Part shown: in pieces, positions 13,367-18,737 of the stretch
How positions within the stretch are numbered: position 1 is the stretch's first letter
Layout of the letters: every line of letters starts with the position of its first letter
Virus record (IMG/VR): IMGVR_UViG_3300007623_000037
Span: 1-22,146 of that record
Reading direction: 5' to 3' (one strand)
DNA from: a virus
Length of the DNA stretch: 22,146 nt
The notes under the pieces: model-generated
Databases searched by the model: none
What the model saw: only the letters and a program-made list of their open reading frames with translations
What the model was told of the DNA's origin: nothing
Made by a program: the position numbers and the translations under genes

Positions 13367-14605
13367 TTACCAACCAAAGTCATCAGCTGTTAAATCTCTT
13401 TGTACAGTTAAATAATTTGATAATTCTAATAAAATTCTATCCATTTTATTTTCTTTAAGATATTTAATATACTCAGTATCATTATATGTAGTTTTGGCTT
13501 CTTTAAATTGTATAATAATTTCATTCCAAATATTATTAGGAATGCCTTCTTCCATTACCAATGTAAAGTTTCTTTCATAATGCTGTCTATATAATGGGTG
13601 AGAGTCTAGCCATTCTTGAAATCTTTCATGTTCTGTGTTATCATCAACTGTTAATGATTTTATTTCGGCATTAATTTCTTTAATTTTTTCTTTATTACCT
13701 TTATACTCTTTTTTTAGAGTTTCTAATTCTTTTTTCTTTAAATTGATTTTATATGCACCGCTTAATATTTTTTTAATATCTGATGCACCAAATCTAATAT
13801 TTTTATAAACATCTAATATACCGGTACTTTCGCCTTTTTTATTTAATTTATAAACATCAAAACTAGATAGAACGTTTTGTTTAGTTTCATTATCTAGGTC
13901 TTTTGATTTTTTAAAATTAAAAGGGCTATGTAATTCTTTATTAATATTATGTTTATTTAGATGATCAATAAAAGAATCAGAAAATTCAGTATGGTCAATT
14001 ACCTTAGGAACCTCATCAGATGCATCGCCTAAAACAACGTGTTCCATAATCCAGTGGTCCATATGATCATGTTTATTTTCTGGTACTAACCATTTTTTAG
14101 TTAATGCAGAATATTGAAAAACATTGTCTGTATCCCGTTGAGCTTGAATCATATCTTTATCAGGAGAATGTATTAATATTTTTTCAGATGAATTAAATTC
14201 TCGCGCTAGAACTAACATAATATCATCTGCTTCAGCTCTCGGTACAGCAATAACTTTCCAAGGTAAATTTAATTCAATTTGTTCAATTAACCCATCGATT
14301 TCAGAAAATACTTCGCTAAAATTAATTTCCGATTCTTCTCTACCTTTTTTTCTTCCTGCCTTATATCCCTTGTACACATCTTTACGCCAATAACCACCGG
14401 CAGATTTGTCTAAACATATAATCATATCACCAAATTTTGGAGAAAATTCTTGTTGTATAGAAAATAGTTCTTGAGATATTAAATATTTCGTATAGTGTAT
14501 AAATTCAGAAGTAACGTATGTACCATTTTGTTTTGATGGTCTAATGTTAGCAATAGATGTATGTATCATTCTATGTATAATAGAACTAAAATCTATAAGT
14601 ATCAT
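13367..14605 (-). CDS. rnh: RNase H / FEN-like 5' nuclease, T4 Rnh homologue (412 aa)
   Basis: Removes RNA primers from lagging-strand fragments as a 5'-3' nuclease. Acidic active-site residues follow T4 RNase H: D5 (LIDFSS), D66 (ICLDKSAGGYWRKD, matching T4 CIDNAKSGYWRRD), EADD at 125-128, D149 and D151 (SPDKDM) and D194/D197 (LGDASDEVP). At 412 residues it is about 100 longer than T4 RNase H (305). The extra length includes a lysine/glutamate-rich likely coiled coil near 285-315. It starts directly downstream of gp32, separated only by a strong hairpin (14620-14646), with AAAGGA before the ATG. Confidence 0.92.
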   Translation of the reverse strand: MILIDFSSIIHRMIHTSIANIRPSKQNGTYVTSEFIHYTKYLISQELFSIQQEFSPKFGDMIICLDKSAGGYWRKDVYKGYKAGRKKGREESEINFSEVFSEIDGLIEQIELNLPWKVIAVPRAEADDIMLVLAREFNSSEKILIHSPDKDMIQAQRDTDNVFQYSALTKKWLVPENKHDHMDHWIMEHVVLGDASDEVPKVIDHTEFSDSFIDHLNKHNINKELHSPFNFKKSKDLDNETKQNVLSSFDVYKLNKKGESTGILDVYKNIRFGASDIKKILSGAYKINLKKKELETLKKEYKGNKEKIKEINAEIKSLTVDDNTEHERFQEWLDSHPLYRQHYERNFTLVMEEGIPNNIWNEIIIQFKEAKTTYNDTEYIKYLKENKMDRILLELSNYLTVQRDLTADDFGW

Positions 14606-14619
14606 ATAATTCCTTTATG

Positions 14620-14646
14620 AATATAAGGGGTAAATCCCCTTATATT
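14620..14646 (-). terminator. Perfect 11-bp hairpin at the gp32 stop codon
   Basis: AATATAAGGGG and CCCCTTATATT form an 11-bp perfect stem with a 5-base loop. The stem reaches into the gp32 stop codon and ends 14 bases before the RNase H start. There is no U-tract, so full termination is unlikely. It could block 3' exonucleases and keep gp32 mRNA stable and in excess over rnh, or act as a weak attenuator. Confidence 0.65.
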
Positions 14647-15649
14647 ATACTAATCCGTTTAAAAGATCGTCTAATGATGTAGCGGCTGGTGCAGGTTTTG
14701 CTTCAGCAGTTGGTTGTACTTCAGCAGTAGGTTGTACTTCAGCAGTTGGTTGAGATACCGCGGCAACCGCAGCAGTTGGTTGTACTTCTACAGCCGGTTG
14801 TACTTCTGCAGTAGGTTGAGTAACTGTGGCAACTTCCGCAGTTAATGTATTTGAAGAACCGTTGTTTTCTTCAAATGTAACCCATTTCATTTTATCTTGT
14901 AATTGTTCATAAGTCATAAATGATTCAGGTTTTAATAAATCAGATAGTAAATAAGTATTACCTTTAATATCTTCTAATGCTTCTTCAACAGATCCATAGA
15001 TACTATTTACTTCATTAATCACTTCAGATGAATCATAATTGATTTGTCCATTAGAACCTTTTTTAGCAACCAATCTAAATGAATTACCAGCTAATGGGTT
15101 AAATAATTCTTTTGGTTGAGCACCTAATGATCTATCTTGTTCAGATGGGTCAACAGCATTTTGAATTTTATCTTTCATAGCACCAGACATTTCATATAAG
15201 AAGATTTTACCTTCATTTTCAGGATTTGCTGGGTCTTTTAAAACTTTAATGTTAGTAACATATTTGATACCTCTACCAAATGCTTTAGAACCTAATTGTG
15301 TAATATTACCAGCTTCATCAAATTTATTTTCTTTAATACCACCATTCCATAATTCTTGCCATTTTTCTTGGAACGGGCAAGGTTGTCCGATTGTACTTGG
15401 AGAATATTCAGATACAAATCTTTTTTTACCATTTTTTGTAATTGTAGTATTGATTTTAAATAATTTTTGAATCATACCATTTTTTGAATCAGGTAAGAAC
15501 CTAATTAATGCAGCACCATTACCGTCTTTATCTTTAGATAGTGTATAGAATCTTTCATCTTTACCATATTTGTTAGTTTCCTGTGCGAATGGGTTAACTC
15601 CCACAGCTTCTTTCATTGCGTCAAAATTAAATGCACTTGCGTCGATCAT
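14645..15649 (-). CDS. gp32: Single-stranded DNA-binding protein, T4 gp32 homologue (334 aa)
   Basis: Coats ssDNA during replication, recombination and repair. N-terminal helix (FNFDAMKEAVGVNPF), OB-fold core (ALIRFLPDS..., GIKYVTNIKVLKDPANPENEGKIF is the T4 [20 protein letters not shown] strand), NSFRLVAKK, and an acidic end SLDDLLNGLV matching the T4 C-terminal tip DLDDLLNDL that binds partner proteins. The ATG at 15649 follows AAGGA at ideal spacing, so the longer GTG start at 15682 is rejected. The T4 zinc site (H-C-C-C) is not conserved: only one Cys (QPCPFQEKW) remains in the core region. The C-terminal linker holds QPTAEV-type repeats (see 14698-14823). Confidence 0.93.
   Translation of the reverse strand: MIDASAFNFDAMKEAVGVNPFAQETNKYGKDERFYTLSKDKDGNGAALIRFLPDSKNGMIQKLFKINTTITKNGKKRFVSEYSPSTIGQPCPFQEKWQELWNGGIKENKFDEAGNITQLGSKAFGRGIKYVTNIKVLKDPANPENEGKIFLYEMSGAMKDKIQNAVDPSEQDRSLGAQPKELFNPLAGNSFRLVAKKGSNGQINYDSSEVINEVNSIYGSVEEALEDIKGNTYLLSDLLKPESFMTYEQLQDKMKWVTFEENNGSSNTLTAEVATVTQPTAEVQPAVEVQPTAAVAAVSQPTAEVQPTAEVQPTAEAKPAPAATSLDDLLNGLV
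14698..14823 (-). repeat. gp32: QPTAEV hexapeptide repeats in the gp32 linker
   Basis: Roughly six imperfect 18-base units encoding QPTAEV, QPAVEV, QPTAAV and variants, ending in AKPAPAAT. The linker is Pro/Ala/Glu-rich and lies between the OB core and the acidic tip. Slippage-prone repeats of this kind probably vary in number between relatives. Confidence 0.8.
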
Positions 15650-15777
15650 ATTATTTCCTTTTTTATTCGAGTTTTTAGTCACGTAGGACTTCTTCTAATT
15701 AAATCTATTTTCTTTGTTTATAGTGAATTAACCACTTCTTCAAATATCTTCGAAATTCCAATTTTGAGCCATATTAC

Positions 15778-15820
15778 TCATACAATAATTATATCAATAC
15801 TTTATTTAATAATTGTATGA
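15778..15820 (-). promoter_or_regulatory. AT-rich inverted repeat in the gp32 leader
   Basis: TCATACAAT (15778-15786) pairs with ATTGTATGA (15812-15820) around a 25-base AT-rich loop that includes a TATAAT on the minus strand. The stretch 15650-15881 holds no convincing gene. T4 gp32 represses its own translation by binding its leader, so a structured, AU-rich leader is expected, but no specific operator can be shown here. Confidence 0.4.
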
Positions 15821-15831
15821 ATAATAAGAAA

Positions 15832-15869
15832 ATCCCAAGTTTGGCACATTGTTAAGAGGTGCTTGGGAT
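15832..15869 (-). terminator. Terminator-like hairpin after gp45
   Basis: ATCCCAAG and CTTGGGAT form a perfect 8-bp stem; in the minus direction it is followed by TTTTCTTATT. It lies 13 bases beyond the gp45 stop. A CAC/GTG pair can extend the stem inward. This is the classic form of an intrinsic terminator, although the U-tract is interrupted. Confidence 0.6.
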
Positions 15870-15878
15870 ATGTTATTT

Positions 15879-15886
15879 TATTTATA
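15879..15886 (-). promoter_or_regulatory. Possible late promoter at the gp45 stop codon (for gp32)
   Basis: Minus-strand TATAAATA overlapping the gp45 stop codon. It could give late gp32 transcripts that begin just before the 15832-15869 hairpin. It is weakly supported, since it lies 230 bases from the gp32 start. Confidence 0.3.
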
Positions 15887-16586
15887 CTTTTACTGTAAGT
15901 AAAACCTTATAACCTTCTAATGATTCATTATTTAATAAAATTCTGTAAGAATCTTTTGCCGAATTATATTTTACATCTACTGTATAATTTGATTCTGAAA
16001 ACATTTTAAAATTTTCAACAGGAATTTTAATTTCAAATTCTTTTGATGTATTTGCTGGTTTAGTAACAGAGTATGTATTAGATTTTGCATTAAATTTATT
16101 TGTTGCACCTAATGAAACTTTTACGTCGCCGTCTTTTGATGTAAAAATTACTTCAGTTAAGTCTTTAAATACGCCTGACGCAGATTTAATGTTTTTAATA
16201 TCATCAACTGTTAATTTAAATGTAGCTACACTTGCAACTGCTTCAGTTTTTTCAAAAGGAGTTGCATCCTTGTCCCAAAAATCCATTAACGCCGAATTAG
16301 CAGTAATATATTTAGATTCAGTCGAATCATCACTAATATTAACAACGTTTCCTTCAATGCTAACTGATTTATCATCGCTAAATAATCCAAATAATGAAAT
16401 AAATTCACTTAATGAATCTTTTAGCGGCACGTCTTCAAATACATCGCTATCTAATTTTGAAATATCGCATTGTACTAATACATCCATTGACGATGATACT
16501 GCAACCGTAACAGGGTATTTTAAAATAACTGTGTCAGTAACTTTATTGATTTCCTTTAATACTGTAATAACATTCTTGTTAAACAT
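15882..16586 (-). CDS. gp45: DNA polymerase sliding clamp, T4 gp45 homologue (234 aa)
   Basis: A trimeric clamp that tethers DNA polymerase and, in T4, activates late transcription. Length matches T4 gp45 (228). The order of features fits: N-terminal helix and strand (ITVLKEINKVTDTVILKYP), the central acidic DSLSEFISLFGLF (T4 DLNGFLGILSLV), 'VSIEGNVVNISDDSTESKYI' (T4 AEISQSEDGNIKIADARSTIF), the mid-protein repeat FKLTVDDIKNIKSASGVFK (T4 IKAEDLQQLLRVSRGLQ), and the final strands IPVENFKMFSESNYTVDVKY (T4 INMANMKMQPGNYKLLLW). AAAGGA precedes the ATG. It has its own promoter and a terminator-like hairpin, so it can be made as a single-gene transcript. Confidence 0.88.
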   Translation of the reverse strand: MFNKNVITVLKEINKVTDTVILKYPVTVAVSSSMDVLVQCDISKLDSDVFEDVPLKDSLSEFISLFGLFSDDKSVSIEGNVVNISDDSTESKYITANSALMDFWDKDATPFEKTEAVASVATFKLTVDDIKNIKSASGVFKDLTEVIFTSKDGDVKVSLGATNKFNAKSNTYSVTKPANTSKEFEIKIPVENFKMFSESNYTVDVKYNSAKDSYRILLNNESLEGYKVLLTVKV

Positions 16587-16592
16587 TTCTAT

Positions 16593-16638
16593 CCTTTTTT
16601 TATTTATGTATTATTATATAATAGTTTTATTTAATTTT
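16593..16638 (-). promoter_or_regulatory. gp45: gp45 promoter/leader
   Basis: Minus strand: AAAATTAAATAAAA block, TATAAT (16618-16613), AATACATAA and AAAGG. Nearly the same 46 bases lie before the 150-residue gene (12225-12270). The upstream box differs from the TTGTTTTAAT of the other promoters, suggesting a second promoter class. Confidence 0.6.
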
Positions 16639-16670
16639 TATGTGTTTAAACTCAAAAGAAAAAAATTCTT

Positions 16671-17627
16671 TTAAGCCTTTGTTAATGCATATAGGAAAAA
16701 CCCAATACTATTATAAAATTCATGTTTTGTTTTTGGTACTTTAATAAAACCATCTTCTGTTGATTTAAAGATTGTACTTCCACCGCCAGACAATGAAATA
16801 AAATCACATTTATCTAAAATTTTTCCATATTTAGATTCAATTAACTCTAATAATTCTTTTAGATAACCTTTTTTAACTTCATCAATATAATCATTAAATG
16901 GATGTTTTTGGCCTCTTAGTTTATAAATCCCAGTATCAATAATTTCTTTTGCTTCATGTAAAGTAATTTTTCTACCATGTAATTCAAATACTTTCTTAGC
17001 AACCAAAGTAGCGATTTTCATAACACCTTCTCTTTCAATACCTTCGAATAGATTCGGCGATGTTTTGCCATCTGTTACTAAGAACATATCTAATGTATTA
17101 AAACCAATATCACAACCAACAAAACTAGTCGTTCCTAAAAATTCTTCTTGAGGAGTTGGGAAGTTATTTCCGTATTTATCAATTGTTAACTTAGATCCAG
17201 CACCTTGCGGCAAAATATATACTTCGTCAAAAATAAATCTTTCTTGATTAACTTCAAAATCCATAAGACCTTCTTTAAAATGCCCAGAATTTTCGATTTG
17301 CGCTTTAGAAAGCCCCGAAACAATAATATCAGGTTTTTTCCCAATCATTTTAATTACATGATATAAAAATAGTGGTGCATAATATTCTAAATTTTTATAA
17401 TCAGTAATATCAATTAAGTTCTCTGAAGGTAAATGCAGTGCATTTTCGCCAACATAATAACTATGATCCCTGAAGTCATAAATTCTATTATCTGACACAT
17501 GTTGATTTCTTTTTGTAACGCCGATTGTACTAGTGAATTTAAATTGTTTTTCGATATGTCCTTCTGAAGTACCATAACTTACTTTAACATCACCAAATCC
17601 GATGTCAATTCCTAAAACTGTTTTCAT
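16671..17627 (-). CDS. ParM/Alp-type actin-like ATPase (318 aa)
   Basis: A bacterial-actin-type protein like plasmid ParM/StbA and archaeal or phage Alps, which polymerise with ATP to move or position DNA. Actin-fold signatures: phosphate 1 VLGIDIGFGDVKVSYG (D8, G10, K15), phosphate 2 VGCDIGFNTLDMFLV (170-184, with D173 and D180), and adenosine loop ISLSGGGSTIF (277-287). The end NSIGFFLYAL is also typical. Length 318 fits ParM (320). AAAAGGA precedes the ATG, and a TATAAT (17658) suggests its own promoter. Upstream come a zinc microprotein and two pairs of small proteins; none is clearly a ParR and I see no centromere-like iterons. The fold is near certain, the cellular role open. Confidence 0.88.
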   Translation of the reverse strand: MKTVLGIDIGFGDVKVSYGTSEGHIEKQFKFTSTIGVTKRNQHVSDNRIYDFRDHSYYVGENALHLPSENLIDITDYKNLEYYAPLFLYHVIKMIGKKPDIIVSGLSKAQIENSGHFKEGLMDFEVNQERFIFDEVYILPQGAGSKLTIDKYGNNFPTPQEEFLGTTSFVGCDIGFNTLDMFLVTDGKTSPNLFEGIEREGVMKIATLVAKKVFELHGRKITLHEAKEIIDTGIYKLRGQKHPFNDYIDEVKKGYLKELLELIESKYGKILDKCDFISLSGGGSTIFKSTEDGFIKVPKTKHEFYNSIGFFLYALTKA

Positions 17628-17657
17628 TTTGTAATTATCCTTTTATTTGATATCTAT

Positions 17658-17683
17658 ATTATAATATAATATTATTTAACATT
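17658..17683 (-). promoter_or_regulatory. Candidate promoter of the actin gene
   Basis: Minus strand: AATGTTAAAT overlapping the end of the zinc microprotein gene, ten bases, then TATAAT (17663-17658), about 30 bases before the 17627 start. It matches the 6897 promoter best. Confidence 0.4.
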
Positions 17684-17755
17684 TCCGCATTTACTACAAA
17701 TAACAGAATCATTTAAAGTATTGCATTTTAAGCAAACCCACCATTTATTACTCAT
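17672..17755 (-). CDS. 27-residue zinc-finger microprotein (RanBP2-like)
   Basis: A short gene with a strong AAGGAG five bases before the ATG; the Shine-Dalgarno sits in the intergenic gap after the 17765 stop. The whole protein is one zinc-finger-like unit: W-V-C-L-K-C-N-T-L-N...C-S-K-C-G, i.e. two CxxC pairs at C8/C11 and C20/C23 with the Trp before the first pair and the Asn after the second Cys, as in RanBP2/NZF fingers (spacing two residues shorter than usual). Such fingers bind ssRNA or ubiquitin-like partners in eukaryotes; here the ligand is unknown. It sits between the acidic protein and the actin gene, so it may be part of that operon. Confidence 0.75.
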   Translation of the reverse strand: MSNKWWVCLKCNTLNDSVICSKCGNVK

Positions 17756-17764
17756 AATAACTCC

Positions 17765-18076
17765 TTATAAATCTAATTTCTTTAATTCATCCGCTACTTT
17801 TACAGGACGGTTGACATCATTTATTATAGGTTTTTGAACAATATCTTGAGAAACTGACCCAAATTCAGCATCTAAATCTAAATAGTCATCTGTTCTTTCA
17901 GGTGATTTCTGTTTTGTTTCTTTAGATTCTTGTCGTTTTTTTGTTTTTTGTTGTGTTTCTTTAGGTTTTTTATGTGAATTGTCATCTCCGCCTACCACAG
18001 TACTAGTACCATCTGAAAAGTTTATAGACAATTCATCTATATCTTTTGTACATTCTATAAGTAATCTAAAAGACAT
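17765..18076 (-). CDS. Charged small protein, second copy of the paired module (103 aa)
   Basis: ATG at 18076 (GAG seven bases upstream) is preferred to the GTG at 18088. The gene starts inside the last 11 bases of the membrane microprotein gene, so translation is coupled. Residues 1-28 form a beta-hairpin-like module (LLIECTKDIDELSINFSDG). Residues 33-65 are disordered, Lys/Gln/Glu-rich (KKPKETQQKTKKRQESKE). The end VQKPIINDVNRPVKVADELK, then KLDL, aligns without gaps with the end of the 98-residue protein at 18223 (KP-x-I...V-x2-E-(M/L)-x2-(M/L)-(D/E)). No known family. The shape (small fold, floppy linker, short conserved tail) suggests an adaptor. Confidence 0.7.
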   Translation of the reverse strand: MSFRLLIECTKDIDELSINFSDGTSTVVGGDDNSHKKPKETQQKTKKRQESKETKQKSPERTDDYLDLDAEFGSVSQDIVQKPIINDVNRPVKVADELKKLDL

Positions 18077-18221
18077 GATTAATCTCACTTTTTATTGTAT
18101 CAAAAGTTCTTAACAATATTTGGGTTTCCGTTAATTCTGGATTATTAAATCTTATTTGTAATGATATTAAAACAATATATATTGAAAGAACCAATACAAT
18201 TATTTTTAAAATTAAACTCAT
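18066..18221 (-). CDS. Single-pass membrane microprotein, second copy (51 aa)
   Basis: ATG at 18221 with GGAG eight bases upstream, inside the final codons of the preceding gene. Residues 3-21 (LILKIIVLVLSIYIVLISL) form one transmembrane helix. The remaining 30 residues are polar, probably cytoplasmic (IRFNNPELTETQILLRTFD, then TIKSEINHVF). The tail FD-x-I pattern recurs in the 44-residue protein at 18516 (SSFDNIID). It overlaps the next gene by 11 bases. Function unknown; membrane tether is a guess from its architecture and coupling. Confidence 0.7.
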   Translation of the reverse strand: MSLILKIIVLVLSIYIVLISLQIRFNNPELTETQILLRTFDTIKSEINHVF

Positions 18222-18222
18222 A

Positions 18223-18519
18223 TTAGAACTCCATATCAGTCATTTCTGACGGAACCGCTTTATGTTCTTTTCTTTCAGGTATTTGAGGTTTTTCTACTGT
18301 AACATCATTACTTTCATCATTCATATCTTCTGATATTTTTTTAGAAAATTGCCCATCAATTACATCTTTTGCCATTTCTTCATGTATTTTTCTTGCTTCA
18401 GATTTTTCTATATCTATCTGTGGCATTACATTTGAAACTTCACCGTCTTCAAATTCAATATCAAAAGAAACGCTTTTAATATTTCTATCTTTCGGTAAAT
18501 CTTCTATTTTAATTATCAT
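18223..18519 (-). CDS. Charged small protein, first copy of the paired module (98 aa)
   Basis: The ATG overlaps the TGA of the 44-residue membrane protein (ATGA), preceded by GAGG, so the two are translated together. Residues 1-32 form a beta module (IIKIEDLPKD, IKSVSFDIEFEDGEV). The middle is acidic and helical (EKSEARKIHEEMAKDVI). The end EKPQIPERKEHKAVPSEMTD-MEF is the counterpart of the tail of the 103-residue protein. The gene is not in any family I recognise. Its last codons contain the GGAG used by the following membrane-protein gene, so the whole 18650-17765 block reads as one coupled operon. Confidence 0.75.
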   Translation of the reverse strand: MIIKIEDLPKDRNIKSVSFDIEFEDGEVSNVMPQIDIEKSEARKIHEEMAKDVIDGQFSKKISEDMNDESNDVTVEKPQIPERKEHKAVPSEMTDMEF

Positions 18520-18650
18520 TTTTTTTCCTCATTAATTACTTTCATATCTATTATGTTATCAAACGATGAGTTTAACGTATCGTTTGCATTAAATAAGAAT
18601 AAAATAAAAATCATTGCGATAATCGCAAATAAAATTGTACCATCACTCAT
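18516..18650 (-). CDS. Single-pass membrane microprotein, first copy (44 aa)
   Basis: ATG at 18650 follows AGGGGG, the strongest Shine-Dalgarno in the region. Residues 6-21 (ILFAIIAMIFILFLFN) form a transmembrane helix. The 23-residue tail (ANDTLNSSFDNIIDMKVIN, then EEKK) is polar. It is the first gene after the promoter at 18700. Its TGA overlaps the start of the 98-residue gene. Length, topology and the FD-x-I tail motif make it a likely paralogue of the 51-residue protein at 18066. Confidence 0.7.
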   Translation of the reverse strand: MSDGTILFAIIAMIFILFLFNANDTLNSSFDNIIDMKVINEEKK

Positions 18651-18699
18651 ATAACCCCCTGTTTGATTTACCGTTTAATATCCTTTTTTTTATAATATA

Positions 18700-18725
18700 A
18701 TTATATCAAAAGAATATTAAAACAA
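18700..18725 (-). promoter_or_regulatory. Promoter of the small-protein/actin operon
   Basis: Minus strand: TTGTTTTAAT (18725-18716), then TGATATAAT (18708-18700), an extended -10. It sits 50 bases before the 18650 start and directly after PhoH. Confidence 0.6.
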
Positions 18726-18737
18726 GTTTAAATTTGA

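Noticed and set aside
15650-15682. GTG start giving an 11-residue longer gp32
   Set aside because: The AAGGA for the ATG at 15649 would lie inside this extension, and gp32 homology begins at the ATG.
15740-15772. 10-codon ORF (MAQNWNFEDI) in the gp32 leader
   Set aside because: It has only a weak GAG upstream and is too short to judge; it may be chance in the 230-base leader.
17628-17760. Centromere-like iterons (parC) upstream of the actin gene
   Set aside because: The stretch is AT-rich with TATAAT-like runs but has no regular direct repeats, and most of it is coding for the zinc microprotein.
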